Notes: generated from the sequence alone by a model not told the origin. A stretch of 64,000 nt of DNA from Methylobacterium nodulans ORS 2060 (GCF_000022085.1 NC_011887.1:62001-126000), one strand, 5' to 3'; positions 48,618-58,897 are shown, numbered from the stretch's first letter. Numbers and translations: made by a program.

Positions 48618-50984
48618 ATGTCTAATCACCAGCACGCGCATCACCGTGAAGGCCATGGGTCCCATCACCACAAGAAATCGCCCCCGGCCGGGACCGCGAA
48701 GGATCCGGTCTGCGGTATGGACGTCGATCCGGCAACCACCCCTCATCATACCGAGTACGGTGGCCAGACCCATCACTTCTGCTCGGTCAGGTGCAAAGGA
48801 CAGTTCGACGCCGATCCTGCCGCCTATGCGGCCGGCAAGGCGATGCCGCGCAAGGCTGCGCCGGTCGCTGAGGGCGTCATCTACACCTGCCCCATGCATC
48901 CGCAGATCCGCCAGCCGCAACCGGGCAACTGCCCGATCTGCGGCATGGCACTCGAGCTGGAAACGCCGACGCTGGAGACCGGCCCGAGCGCCGAACTCCT
49001 CGACATGCGCCGGCGCTTCTGGGTGGGCCTTGTGCTGACGCTGCCGGTCTTCCTGCTGGAGATGGGCGGGCACCTGATCGACCTGCACATGTGGCTCAGC
49101 CCCCAGATATCGAACTGGGTGCAGCTCGTTCTCGCCACGCCGGTCGTGCTGTGGGCAGGGTGGCCCTTCTTCGAGCGCGGCTGGCAGTCGCTGGTGACCC
49201 GACACCTCAACATGTTCACGCTCATCGCCATGGGCACGGGCGTTGCCTGGGTCTACAGCGTCGTGGCGACGGTCATGCCGGGCATCTTCCCGGAGACGCT
49301 GCGCACGATGGGCGGGTCGGTCGCGGTCTATTTCGAGGCGGCCTCCGTCATCACCGTGCTGGTCCTCCTGGGCCAGGTGCTCGAGCTGCGCGCCCGCGAG
49401 CAGACCGGCGGCGCGATCCGCGCGCTCCTCGATCTCGCGCCGAAGACTGCGCGCCGGGTGAAGGCGGATGGGACCGACGAGGACATCGAGCTGGATGCGG
49501 TCGTTGTCGGCGACCGGCTGCGCGTGCGACCGGGCGAAAAGGTTCCGGTGGATGGCACGCTGCTCGAAGGGCGCAGTTCCGTCGACGAATCCATGATTAC
49601 CGGCGAGTCCATGCCGGTGACCAAGGCGCCCGGTGCGAAGCTCATCGGCGGGACGATGAACCAGACGGGCGGCTTCGTGATGGAGGCCGCCAAGGTCGGT
49701 CGCGACACCATGCTCTCGCAGATCGTGCGCATGGTCGCCGACGCGCAGCGCTCGCGTGCGCCGATCCAGCGGTTGGCGGATGACGTCTCCGGCTGGTTTG
49801 TGCCCGCGGTCATCGTGATCGCAATCATCGCCTTCTTTGCCTGGTTCCTCGTCGGGCCAGAACCACGCCTTGCTCATGCGCTCGTGGCGGCCGTCGCCGT
49901 CCTCATCATCGCTTGCCCCTGCGCGCTCGGCCTCGCGACGCCGATGTCGATCATGGTGGGCGTCGGCCGTGGCGCGGGGCTGGGCGTTCTGATCAAGAAC
50001 GCCGAGGCCCTGGAACGCTTCGAGAAGGTCGATACGCTGGTGGTCGACAAGACCGGCACGCTGACGGAGGGGCGGCCGAAAGTCACGGCGATCGTTCCGG
50101 CCGAGGGCATCTCGGAGACCGAGCTGCTTCGTCAGGCCGCGACCCTCGAACGCTCCAGCGAGCATCCGCTTGCGCTCGCCGTCGTCAACGCCGCGCTCGA
50201 GCGCAACCTTGCTCTCGGCGATGCGCAGGATTTCGACAGTCCGGTCGGCAAGGGCGTGACCGGCATGGTGGAGGGGCGGAAGCTGATCCTCGGCAGTCAT
50301 ACGATCATGGGCGAGGAAGGGGTCGACATCTCCGCCATGAGCGCCGAGGCCGAAGAGCTCCGCGACGAAGGGGCCACGGTGATTTTCATGGCGACGGACG
50401 GCGTCCTTTCCGGGCTTTTCACCATCGCCGACCCGGTGAAAGCCACAACGCCTCAGGCCGTCCGGGAGCTGACCGCGCGGGGCATCCGGGTGGTGATGCT
50501 GACCGGCGACAACAGAACGACCGCACAGGCCGTCGCCCGCAGGCTCGGCATCTCCGAGGTGGAAGCGGAGGTCCTTCCCGAGGACAAGAGCGCGATCGTC
50601 GCGCGGCTGCGCAAGGAAGGCCGGGTCGTGGCAATGGCCGGAGACGGCGTCAACGACGCTCCGGCGCTCGCGGCTGCCGATGTGGGTATTGCCATCGGGA
50701 CGGGCACGGACGTGGCGATCGAAAGCGCCGGCGTCACGCTGTTGAAAGGGGATCTTCAGGGCATCGAGCGTGCGCTGCAGCTCAGCCGGGCGACGATGAA
50801 GAACATCCGCCAAAACCTGTTCTTCGCCTTCATCTACAACGCGGCCGGCGTGCCCGTGGCGGCGGGCATTCTTTATCCCTCCTTCGGCATCCTGCTTTCG
50901 CCGATCATCGCGGCCGCGGCCATGGCCCTGTCGTCGGTCAGCGTCATCGGGAACTCGCTGAGATTGCGAAGCGTGCGCCTGTGA
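48618..50984 (+). CDS. Cu(I)-exporting P1B ATPase with YHS and His-rich N-terminus
   Basis: A 788-residue pump. The N-terminus is His-rich ([17 protein letters not shown]). A YHS-type metal domain ([11 protein letters not shown] near 28-38, HFCSVRC near 53-59) and a zinc-ribbon-like metal domain (YTCPMHPQI and CPICGMAL near 89-112) follow. The pump core has CPC at 433-435, DKTGT near 477 and GDGVNDAP near 667. CPC marks Cu(I)/Ag(I) specificity. Unlike the CopA at 10.4 kb it has no GMTCxxC domains. A truncated second copA begins 82 bases downstream. Confidence 0.92.
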   Translation: MSNHQHAHHREGHGSHHHKKSPPAGTAKDPVCGMDVDPATTPHHTEYGGQTHHFCSVRCKGQFDADPAAYAAGKAMPRKAAPVAEGVIYTCPMHPQIRQPQPGNCPICGMALELETPTLETGPSAELLDMRRRFWVGLVLTLPVFLLEMGGHLIDLHMWLSPQISNWVQLVLATPVVLWAGWPFFERGWQSLVTRHLNMFTLIAMGTGVAWVYSVVATVMPGIFPETLRTMGGSVAVYFEAASVITVLVLLGQVLELRAREQTGGAIRALLDLAPKTARRVKADGTDEDIELDAVVVGDRLRVRPGEKVPVDGTLLEGRSSVDESMITGESMPVTKAPGAKLIGGTMNQTGGFVMEAAKVGRDTMLSQIVRMVADAQRSRAPIQRLADDVSGWFVPAVIVIAIIAFFAWFLVGPEPRLAHALVAAVAVLIIACPCALGLATPMSIMVGVGRGAGLGVLIKNAEALERFEKVDTLVVDKTGTLTEGRPKVTAIVPAEGISETELLRQAATLERSSEHPLALAVVNAALERNLALGDAQDFDSPVGKGVTGMVEGRKLILGSHTIMGEEGVDISAMSAEAEELRDEGATVIFMATDGVLSGLFTIADPVKATTPQAVRELTARGIRVVMLTGDNRTTAQAVARRLGISEVEAEVLPEDKSAIVARLRKEGRVVAMAGDGVNDAPALAAADVGIAIGTGTDVAIESAGVTLLKGDLQGIERALQLSRATMKNIRQNLFFAFIYNAAGVPVAAGILYPSFGILLSPIIAAAAMALSSVSVIGNSLRLRSVRL

Positions 50985-51007
50985 TCACGTCGCGGGCGTG
51001 TCGGACC

Positions 51008-51028
51008 CGACTTCCCACGATTGGAAGC
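51008..51028 (+). promoter_or_regulatory. CueR-type dyad before the truncated copA
   Basis: The dyad cttcccacgattggaag is identical to that upstream of the intact copA. The -35 box TTGACC is replaced by a poorer match (acccga). It may be weak or inactive as a promoter. Confidence 0.55.
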
Positions 51029-51066
51029 CCGAAACGCAAAATTCCCGAACGAGAAAGGAGGTGGCT

Positions 51067-51313
51067 ATGAATGCCCCCGTTCGACCTGCGAACCTTTCCA
51101 CCGCGTCAATCTCACTGCCCATCAAGGGCATGACCTGCGCATCCTGCGTGGGACGTGTCGAGAGGGCCCTGAAGGCCATCCCCGGGGTGGAGACGGTCTC
51201 GGTCAATTTAGCGACCGAGCGCGCGAGCATCACGACCAACGCGCCAGTTGATCGCAGCAAGCTCGTCGGCGCCGTCGAGAATGCCGGCTATTCCGTACCT
51301 GCCGCATTCTCGG
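51067..51313 (+). pseudogene. Truncated second copA (first about 82 codons)
   Basis: The frame [20 protein letters not shown] with [11 protein letters not shown] is nearly identical to the start of the intact copA at 12871. It ends at 51313, where IS6 copy 4 begins. Only the first metal-binding domain remains. The ribosome site (AAAGGAGG) is kept, so a fragment fused to IS-derived residues could be made. Confidence 0.9.
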
Positions 51314-52129
51314 GGGCTTGTCACGTTGTCGGAATAGCCGCGAGAAAACCGACGTTGGCCCCTTTCAGGCCGGCGCGCCCGCCGCACCGCGCCACATCGC
51401 GAACGCCTCGGCTCGGAAGAGCCGGTGCGTGCGAGCCGAGACGAGGTGACGAGGAACGGTGAAGGTGTTGTAGGTGGCCGCGGGCATCGACAAGACCCGC
51501 TGGGCTGAGCCAGGCGACTCGAAGCCCTGCAACTTCGCCTCTCGTCGTCGCACCGGCACATGCGAGCTCTCCGCCCGGTTGTTCGCCCGCTTGCGCTGGA
51601 CGTGATCCACTCGGCTCAGCTTCATCTCACGAAGCGCGGCTCCGTAGGCCGGGCACTTGTCCGTGACCCAGGTCTCCGGTGCCATGCCCTGCTTCTTCAG
51701 AAGCTTGCGCATCAGCTTCTGAGCCGCGCGCCTGTCCCGCTTGGTCTGGAGCAGCACGTCCAGCACCTCGCCTTCGGCGTCCACGGCCCGCCACAGGTCC
51801 ATCTGCGTGCCGCTGATGCGCACGAACACCTCGTCGAGGTGCCATCGCGCGTGCGGCTTGGGGCGGCGGGCTCGCAGCCCGCGTGCGATCGTCGGACCGA
51901 AGGTGAGAACCCAGCGTCGGATGCTCTCGTACGTCACTGTGATCCCCCGCTCGGCCAGGAGTTCTTCGACGTCGCGAAAGCGGAGGGTGAACCGGAGATA
52001 CAACCACACAGCGCGTTGGATGATGTCACGCGGGAAGCGGTAGCCGGAGTACGAGAGCACGGTCATGCGACCCGGCTACGCTGCGCGCCAGCCCTCCGCA
52101 AGCCAGCGCCCAATCAACGGGACAAGCCC
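51314..52129 (-). mobile_element. IS6-family element, copy 4 of 4
   Basis: The element is 816 bases, inverted relative to copy 3 and sharing its variant left end (here at 52129). Flanking 8-mers (attctcgg and cttcaagg) do not match. With copy 3 it brackets the copper island. Confidence 0.92.
51365..52066 (-). CDS. IS6-family transposase (copy 4)
   Basis: A 233-residue transposase identical in protein to copies 2 and 3, with an intact DDE triad. See copy 1 for the motif description. Confidence 0.93.
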   Translation of the reverse strand: MTVLSYSGYRFPRDIIQRAVWLYLRFTLRFRDVEELLAERGITVTYESIRRWVLTFGPTIARGLRARRPKPHARWHLDEVFVRISGTQMDLWRAVDAEGEVLDVLLQTKRDRRAAQKLMRKLLKKQGMAPETWVTDKCPAYGAALREMKLSRVDHVQRKRANNRAESSHVPVRRREAKLQGFESPGSAQRVLSMPAATYNTFTVPRHLVSARTHRLFRAEAFAMWRGAAGAPA

Positions 52130-52130
52130 C

Positions 52131-52832
52131 TTCAAGGGCCGGCACTTCCAGGCAACCCTCATCGTCCAGGCCGTCTCCTGGTATCTACAGTACGCCCTGA
52201 GCTACCGTGACATCGAGGAGATGCTGCTGGAGCGCGGGTTGGAGGTGGACCACTCCACCCTCAACCGGTGGGTCCTGGCCTACGCCCCCGCCCTCGAGCG
52301 TCGGCTGCGCCGGTTCCGCAAACCACATTGCGGATCCGTGCGCGTGGATGAAACCTACATCCGCGTCCGCGGCCAGTGGCGCTATCTCTACCGGGCCATC
52401 GACAAGCACGGCGAAGCGGTCGATTTCCTCCTCACCGCCCACCGTGATCTCGATGCGGCCAAGCGGTTCTTCCGCAAGATGCTCTCGGCTGAGCCGCTGC
52501 TCGCCCCGGATCGCATCGGCACCGATGGTGCTGGTCCTTACCCGCCGGCGATCGCCGAGAGCCACGAGGAGGGCCTGCTGCCCCGCGCACCGACCCACCA
52601 CGTCACCAAGCACCTGCAGCAGGGCATTGAGAGCGACCACGTTCGGGTCAAGAGGCCGATGCCGCGGGTCGGGGGCTTCCGGTCGTTCAACACGGCCCGG
52701 CGCACGATCCAGGGCGTCAAAGCCATGCGGTGGCTGCGCAAGGGCTTCGGCTTTGCTGGGGCGTGGACCGTGCGCGAGCAGAACCAGCTGCTCGCGCACT
52801 GCTTCGGACTTCCCGTCGCGAACAAAGCGTGA
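52131..52832 (+). pseudogene. IS6 type B transposase lacking its N-terminus
   Basis: About 233 codons from FKGRHFQATLIVQAVSWYL to GLPVANKA. The DDE parts are intact: VDETYIRVRGQW, IGTDGAGPYPPAI and GIESDHVRVKR. The first about 20 codons and the left end are missing; IS6 copy 4 abuts at 52129. The right inverted end (gtgcgacacgccc) is at 52874-52886. The left end lies at 40722-40826. Confidence 0.85.
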
Positions 52833-52924
52833 AAGAGGGACCGAGTAGACCCTTCTGCGGCCTGTACCCGAGTGTGCGACACGCCCAAATCGAGCCGACC
52901 GTCTAACCGGGCCAATTGGAGCGA

Positions 52925-52945
52925 GAGGCGCGCCCCTCGCGCCTC
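52925..52945 (-). terminator. GC-rich hairpin downstream of the MFS gene
   Basis: A perfect 8-base stem (gaggcgcg with its complement) around a 5-base loop, about 115 bases past the stop of the minus-strand MFS gene. Possible intrinsic terminator; the T-run is short. Confidence 0.4.
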
Positions 52946-53060
52946 ATTTCGGCGATGATGCACGGAGGATGATGTCCAGCCGCGCTGTTTGTCGCGAGCC
53001 CGAGCTAGGCAACGTTTCGGGCTTGGGGATCGGAATTCGAGGATAACCGTGCGGGTCGGA

Positions 53061-54296
53061 TCAGGCAAAAGCGGCGCGACGGCGCGAGCGCAACAGCAAT
53101 AGCAGCACTGTTGCGACATTCAGCGCGTTCCATCCCAGCCCATTCAGAAAGGCCACCTTATACGACCCAGTCATGTCGAAGATCACGCCGGAGATCCAAC
53201 CGCCGAACGACATGCCGAACAAAGAGACCATAATCACCGTGCCGACGCGCGTTGCCGCTTCTCTCGTAGGCATCGTCTCGCGAACGATGATGGCATAGCT
53301 CGACACGATTCCCCCATGGAACAGGCCGAACAAGGCGGAGACCACATAGAGAGGCGTGAGGCCGTCGAAGAACAGATACATTGTGAGCGCCGAGGCTTGC
53401 GCCACCGAGCCGATCAGCAATGTCGCGAGCCCGCCGAGTCGATCGGCTATTAAGCCCGAGCCGATCCGGCTGACGGCGCCGAAGGCCAGCATCAGCGACA
53501 GCATTTCCACTCCGCGCGCGACGCCGTAACCGAGATCGCCGCAAAGGGCGACGATATGCACCTGTGGCACCGCCATGGCCGTACAGCAGAAAAAGCTCGC
53601 GACCGAGAGAACGGCTGTCAGAGCGTTGGGGCTGAGATCGATATCGACGCTCGGGCGACCCTCGGTGCCGAGCGAGCGCTGCTGCGACCTGCCAATGCTC
53701 AACCGGAGGATGAGGAGGAGCACCGTCATCGCGGCCCCGCAGAGAATGCCGAGGGCGATGTGCGTCATCTGCCAGCCATATTGGGCTATGCCCCGCTCGA
53801 TGAGCGGAGGCCAGAAGGCGCCGGAGAGATAGTAGCCGCTGCCGGCGATCCCCACCGCGATTCCGCGCCGGCGCACGAACCAGCGCGACGCTTCTGCCAT
53901 CAACGGCGCGAAGGTCGCCGATGCGCCCAGTCCGATGAAGAAATGCGCCACGGCGAATTGCCACAGCGCCGTCGAAATACCGGCGCCGAGATAACCGAAC
54001 AGCAGAGACAGAATGCCCATTCCCATCGCGGGAATGATGCCGAGGCGGTCCGTCAGGCGGCCTGTGACGACGCCGCCGAGGGCGAAGCCGATCATCGCCA
54101 AGGTGTATGCCAGCGATGCGGCGCCGCGCGTGACGCCGAGTTCGGCCTGCACCATTGGCAGCACGACCACGACCGACCATGTGCCGACGGTGCCGACTGC
54201 GGCTATTGCTAGGGCGATCAGCAATCGCCGCCACGCCGCAGGCGAGTCGGGCACAAATGTCGAAACGCTCCGTCCGGGGGCAGAAGATGTGATCAA
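53061..54296 (-). CDS. MFS transporter, oxalate/monocarboxylate-like
   Basis: A 411-residue, 12-helix MFS permease (GTWSVVVVLPMVQAELGVTR near the start; GRLTDRLGIIPAMGMGILSL as the loop 2-3 motif; SGLIADRLGGLATLLIG in the second half). This style matches the OFA/monocarboxylate group that carries small organic acids. It stands alone on the minus strand between IS debris and the VOC remnant. Confidence 0.8.
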   Translation of the reverse strand: MITSSAPGRSVSTFVPDSPAAWRRLLIALAIAAVGTVGTWSVVVVLPMVQAELGVTRGAASLAYTLAMIGFALGGVVTGRLTDRLGIIPAMGMGILSLLFGYLGAGISTALWQFAVAHFFIGLGASATFAPLMAEASRWFVRRRGIAVGIAGSGYYLSGAFWPPLIERGIAQYGWQMTHIALGILCGAAMTVLLLILRLSIGRSQQRSLGTEGRPSVDIDLSPNALTAVLSVASFFCCTAMAVPQVHIVALCGDLGYGVARGVEMLSLMLAFGAVSRIGSGLIADRLGGLATLLIGSVAQASALTMYLFFDGLTPLYVVSALFGLFHGGIVSSYAIIVRETMPTREAATRVGTVIMVSLFGMSFGGWISGVIFDMTGSYKVAFLNGLGWNALNVATVLLLLLRSRRRAAFA

Positions 54297-54429
54297 CTGG
54301 GTTCTCCGCTGGCAGGGCTTTCTAGTTCAGCGCGCATCACATCCGCCTTCAGCGACGTGCGTTGTCTTACGCGTCTGTTGGACGGCTTGCTTGGGCAGCG
54401 TCGCGTCTAGTCGGGCAGCTGAATACAAC

Positions 54430-54828
54430 GTTGCTCAATAACGAAGAACGGATTCCATGCAACCTCCCGAACAATGTCCGTCAGGGTCCGCGAAGTAGCC
54501 GGAATACCCGCCCCATTCAGCATCTTCAGATGATTTCAAAGGCATGCCGCCATGCCTTTACGGCTTACGATAGCACAAGATGCTTCTTTGCTGAAACATT
54601 TTGGGCACGTGTGATCCCTCCGAAACCACCGTGGTCTTTTGTTTTTGCATCAACAGCATGGAGACGACGAGGATACAGGGCCACAGCGGTGCCCGTGGAG
54701 AGCTTGAAGATCGCGAAGTCACCGACACTCGCGCTCGATTGACGCCATTCTAAACCGTCACGATAGAACGCAACCGCCTTGACGAGGTCACGAACCCCAA
54801 GTGTGACTATGTTGAGACGTGGCTCCAT
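54430..54828 (-). pseudogene. VOC/glyoxalase-family gene, frameshifted
   Basis: The N-terminal half (MEPRLNIVTLGVRDLVKAVA, then VGDFAIFKLSTGTAVALYP) is a VOC fold. The frame ends after GITRAQNVSAKKHL. Further downstream another frame gives GYSGYFADPDGH, the usual VOC C-terminal block, and a third gives pieces of the final strand. At least two frame changes separate them, so the gene is dead. Confidence 0.7.
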
Positions 54829-54894
54829 CGCACTCTCTTTTTTACCGCCCAACGCCATTGCTCACGCGCCGCGTTTCCTAACGCGGTCGCGTGC

Positions 54895-55020
54895 AGCCGT
54901 TTGTTCGGCATGCGCAAGACGCGTCATCGCGGGATCGACCGCGTCGGCTGGCAGTTCACCTTCACAATGGCAGCCTACAACCTGATCAGGCTACCCAAGC
55001 TCCTCGTATCGCCCTCATGA
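54895..55020 (+). pseudogene. C-terminal remnant of an IS5/IS4-like transposase
   Basis: About 41 codons reading KTRHRGIDRVGWQFTFTMAA and YNLIRLPKLL, the usual end of IS5/IS1182-like transposases. The upstream part is missing. It lies just past the end of the PvcA-like gene, on the other strand. Confidence 0.6.
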
Positions 55021-55145
55021 GCAGCAAGCAGGGCAAGAAGGCCGCTTTCCCGCCGCCCATGAGCCAAAATGGCAACCAGAGACCCACCGCCACCAGAGAT
55101 CAAGGCAGCCACCCAGGCTCTTTTTCCCCAGCCTGTTAGCAATGC

Positions 55146-56939
55146 TCATTGTGCCGCCTGCGTAAAACCGCGCAGACCTCGAAAAGCCAGTTCACGCCAG
55201 ATTGCGCCTGGTCCTCCTTCCCGGTCCGTGGACAGAAGATCGGCCGAAAGATAGAAGATCGGCTGCCCGCAGTAGGCATGCCCTTCAAAGGGTCCCGACC
55301 GCTGGGATCCATCTTCAGCCTCGACCACTACCGCAGCATATTTTCCGGTCGCTTCCAGACCGCCGGCCAGGTCAATCGATAGAACAATCGGCGCACCATC
55401 GCTGCTCCCACTGAGCGCCGCCGTTCCATGCCATGGCGTTCGAGTCTTGGTCGGAGATACGGAAATCGAGAATTGTCCCATCGACTCGCTCTTGCTGTGG
55501 ATCGACATGCGTAGCGTATTCGGGAAACGGATCGACACATCATCGAACCTATCCCCGTTCTTCAGACCCGTGTTCGCCTCGTAGGCAGCGCAATACTGGC
55601 ACGCCGCCTCCAAGGTTCTCTGGATGAGGTGCTGTCGCAGTTGTTCTAATTCTGCATCCTCAGACGGATCGTAGATATTCGTCATGCATTGGAAGAAGAC
55701 TTCTTCATATTCGCGATCCCATTTTAGCGCGCACTCCGCGAGCCGAGGATGCTGCACCGAGAGCAGAAGCGGCTCGAATAGCGGCCCAACAATCCCATCC
55801 GCGTCGACCTCGCGAAGGCACTGCGTAAACTTTTCTTTCCCGCAGCACAAGAGCAACCGCGACAGACCCGCCGCTATTGGAGCGCGCAGTGCCTGTAACC
55901 TGTTCTCATAGAAGGCATCTCGCCGCCTCTGCGCCGTCTCGTCGGTCCGCTCTGCAACATCACGATAGGCAACCAAGTCGAGATGGCGCCGCTCGATGTC
56001 CAAAAGATCTGTCATCTTCATCAAGAAAGAGCGGTACTCTGCGACGACGGCATGGCTGAGATCTGAATAGCAGGGATATCTTTCTGCGTCTTGGATAGCC
56101 AGGATACTGACGGGCACGACCTCTCCATTCCGAAACGCAGCGAACGCTTCCAGCGAAAGCGACCACTTCGATAGCGCCGCGAGTAGCTCCGCGAACGAAC
56201 GCGCGTCACGAATCTTGTGTGCCTTTCGATTGAACAGCGATTCTCTGATGCACCGCTTGCGCTTGGCAGCCTCTGCGCGGGATAGCGACTGCGCTTCGAC
56301 AATCGCGAACGCCTGCGCCATAATCTCGTCACAGTTGACGTTGGTGGGAGAGAACGACGCCTCGCGCGGACCGTAGGAATCAAGTTGCGCGCTGGACAGC
56401 GAGGTCGCAACAACGCGCGCCTTGGCGATCATGCTTTCCTGCGCATGCTCACAGGCCTTCGCGATCGACTCCAGTAGAACCAGGGTGTAGATTTCTCCGA
56501 GATCGGGCAAACCAACACGGTGCTTGAGTGGTGACGGGGTTCGAAACGGCAGGAGAAGGATCGCGAACCTAACGCTTCCTCGCTCAACGGCACGCTGTAT
56601 CTGCTCACACCGCGCCAGCCGCCCGTTGTCGCTCAATGGCCCTTTGCGCACCAATTTGTCTGTCACGATTTCGCAGATGAGCGAGCTGCACGACACCTCT
56701 TTCCAGCGACCGGGTTTCTGAATGCGCCTCGTCGCTCTCTCCGATAGCCCGATGAAGGCATTGCTTCGAAATCCGCGAAAGAGATCGAATATCAGGTTGG
56801 TCAGGTCGCGCTGAGGAATCGAAAGCGGCTCTACCGTGGCGCGCTTTGACGACGCTGTTCGATGACGCGCGATCTGCCGGAGGCGATCGTATGTCCCGCT
56901 GCCGGAATCCGTGTTGTACTCGCTGTACCTGATTTGCAT
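55146..56939 (-). CDS. Long PvcA/DIT1-family (isonitrile synthase-like) protein
   Basis: A 597-residue soluble protein. Two blocks identify the DIT1/PvcA family, whose characterised members turn an amino acid and ribulose-5-phosphate into an isonitrile. PFRTPSPLKHRVGLPDLGE (131-149) corresponds to FPxKSPNxxKVxGxLPDxxE; LRMSIH (476-481) with FSISVSPTK and TPWH (501-504) corresponds to RLSIH...TPWH. It is almost twice the length of PvcA (about 330), with an extra 200-residue helical middle. The S-D-G motif expected after the first block is not evident (SLSSAQLDSYG instead), so activity is uncertain. Start 56939 has GGAG upstream. AT-richer than its surroundings; an IS3 fragment separates it from its likely partner genes. 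Confidence 0.68.
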   Translation of the reverse strand: MQIRYSEYNTDSGSGTYDRLRQIARHRTASSKRATVEPLSIPQRDLTNLIFDLFRGFRSNAFIGLSERATRRIQKPGRWKEVSCSSLICEIVTDKLVRKGPLSDNGRLARCEQIQRAVERGSVRFAILLLPFRTPSPLKHRVGLPDLGEIYTLVLLESIAKACEHAQESMIAKARVVATSLSSAQLDSYGPREASFSPTNVNCDEIMAQAFAIVEAQSLSRAEAAKRKRCIRESLFNRKAHKIRDARSFAELLAALSKWSLSLEAFAAFRNGEVVPVSILAIQDAERYPCYSDLSHAVVAEYRSFLMKMTDLLDIERRHLDLVAYRDVAERTDETAQRRRDAFYENRLQALRAPIAAGLSRLLLCCGKEKFTQCLREVDADGIVGPLFEPLLLSVQHPRLAECALKWDREYEEVFFQCMTNIYDPSEDAELEQLRQHLIQRTLEAACQYCAAYEANTGLKNGDRFDDVSIRFPNTLRMSIHSKSESMGQFSISVSPTKTRTPWHGTAALSGSSDGAPIVLSIDLAGGLEATGKYAAVVVEAEDGSQRSGPFEGHAYCGQPIFYLSADLLSTDREGGPGAIWRELAFRGLRGFTQAAQ

Positions 56940-56954
56940 TGTTATGCTCCGCGT

Positions 56955-57580
56955 TATTCGCCGTGTGACCGGCCCCTGGAGCAACGGACGGTCGGCGGAG
57001 CTGGCCGGGGTTGCGGAGCCGGTCGTCTGCTGCTGAGAAGTTGTCGGCGTAGGCCGCAGGCGTGAGATAGCCCATCGCCGAGTGAGGTCGATCGAGTTCG
57101 TGGTCGGCAACCCAGGCCGCGATCTTGGCGCGGGCATCGTCGAGATCGAAGAACAGGGTCTCGTTGAGCAGTTGGTCGCGCATGCGGCCGTTGAAGCTCT
57201 CGACCGAGCCGTTCTGCATCGGCTAGCCGGGCGCGATGAAGTGCCACTCGACGGCCGTGCCGCGGCACCAGACGGGCATGGCGTTCGAGGTGAACTCGGT
57301 AGCGTGGTCGCTGACGATCATGTCTGGCTTGCCATGCCGATCGAGGATCGCCGTCAGCTCGCGCCACGCGCCGGCCCGAGATCGATGTGTCCGGGATGGC
57401 GCCGAGGCATTGCTTGGTGACGTCGTCGTCGACGTTGAGGATGCGAAAGCGCCGGCCGCCGGCAAACTGGTCGTGGACGAAATCGATCGACCAGCGCGCG
57501 TTCGGCTTTGCCTCCACGAGGATCGGCGCCCGCGTGCCAACGGCCTTGCGGCGGGCGCGTTGCTTGCGCACCCCGATTAG
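56955..57580 (-). pseudogene. IS3-family orfB remnant (frameshift plus TAG)
   Basis: OrfB blocks are clear: PNARWSIDFVHDQFAGGRRF (first Asp), DMIVSDHATEFTSNAM (second Asp) and QNGSVESFNGRMRDQLLNE (Glu). A frameshift lies near 57370, and an in-frame TAG at about 57223-57225 replaces the usual Lys in IAPGKPMQNG. OrfA is absent. It sits between the flavoprotein gene and the PvcA-like gene. Confidence 0.85.
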
Positions 57581-57640
57581 CTGGGATTCGACACCATCGA
57601 CGCGCGTTGGCGCCGCGCAGGCTCCATCGGCAACCGGCCA

Positions 57641-58795
57641 TCAGGCGCGGCCGCTGAAACGATCAAGAGCGAACGCTCCAAGATCAACTGAAGACTGCAG
57701 CCCCATAACTCGTTCCGCCAAGACTTCGCCGATCGCCGGCGCAAACTTGAAACCATGCCCTGAGCAGGCGCTCGCGTGGAAGACGTTTGGATGATTGGAG
57801 CTTCGATCAAAGATGAACGACTCATCGGGCGTCAAGGTGTAAATGCACCACTTGCCGTTAACCGTCGATGGCACGAGGTCAGGAAAGATCTCTGCCACGT
57901 AACTTTCGATCTCACGTGCATACGACTCCATTCCGGGAGCCGGTTCCTCGCTTGACGCATACGTAACGTGCTGTCGGTTGTGGAATCCGATCTTCACGCC
58001 GGATTCCGCAGACATTCCCGCAGCAATACCGTATAGCAAGGCACCGTCTTTCGCTTCGTACAAAAAAACGGGAAGAGCTCTTGGACTAAACCTCGCTTCG
58101 CAGCCAAGGCGAGGCTCGAACCAGTAGATTGGCACTCGTTTAGGTTGGAGAACAGAAGCAAGTTCTGGAAGCAACACGACATTTGCTGCTCCCGCGCACA
58201 CGAGAACAGAACCAGCGACTATTGAGTGACCAGACCGAGTGGTGACTGTGGGTCGACCAGCATTGCTGGCAATTAATCCGACCTCTTCACCATAGGAGAG
58301 TTGCGCGCCTCGACTCACTGCCTCATTGAGCATCTGTAGCCGAGCTTCTTCAGCGAGAACAGCATAGGCGCCGGGCTCATAGACCGCTTACATGTCGTCG
58401 CCTACGCAAAATTGTGGGAACCGTTCTCGAACACTGGCAGCAGTTAGGTGCTCGTGTTCGATTAGGCCATGTACGGCAGTGCTAAGACTGCCAGCAACAA
58501 TGCCCGTACTCCTGGGGCCGATGAACAGACCGCCAGTCTGGACAATAAGGCGAGTTTCGGAGGCGTTCTGCAGCTCTCGCCAGCCTTTATCCGCCAGTGA
58601 GAGCAGACCCAGATAGCTCTGGCCTTCCCAGTACGCCTGTCGAAAGATGCGGGTTGCACCGTGCGACGAACCTCCTCGATGGGTGGGTCCGCCCTTCTCG
58701 ATTGCCAATACGTTTGCGCCGAGCAGGCTTGCGCGCCAGGTTGCAGCAGCTCCCATGATGCCAAGGCCGATAACGACGACGTCATATTGTTTCAT
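57641..58795 (-). pseudogene. Sarcosine/N-methyltryptophan-oxidase-like flavoprotein with one in-frame stop
   Basis: A 384-codon gene of the DAO/monomeric sarcosine oxidase family. The FAD-binding motif is YDVVVIGLGIMGAAATWRAS (4-23); GGSSHGATRIFRQAYWEG follows, and the C-terminal SGHGFKFAPAIGE is the flavin-site block. One TAA (58388-58390, codon 136) interrupts the frame; the sequence on both sides is otherwise continuous and well preserved. Start 58795 has a GGAG site. Family members oxidise secondary or N-methyl amino acids to imines. A recent nonsense mutation or sequencing error is likely. It lies downstream of the methyltransferase. Confidence 0.85.
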
Positions 58796-58897
58796 TGACT
58801 TGTTCTCCGTCACCTTCGCCAACTCTCGATCAAAGGCTCGGCGACGAAGCCCCGAGGATTACGTTCGATGAAACCCCTGTTGCGGCAGCACGAACCT

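Noticed and set aside
48498..50813. 771-codon open frame on the minus strand
   Set aside because: It is antisense to the YHS-containing Cu(I) ATPase and has the same kind of artificial composition.
39906..52129. Composite transposon in the strict sense with a target duplication
   Set aside because: The outer 8-base flanks (ggccgcca and cttcaagg) do not match, and the IS copies are inverted with gene stumps outside, so rearrangement is the better explanation.
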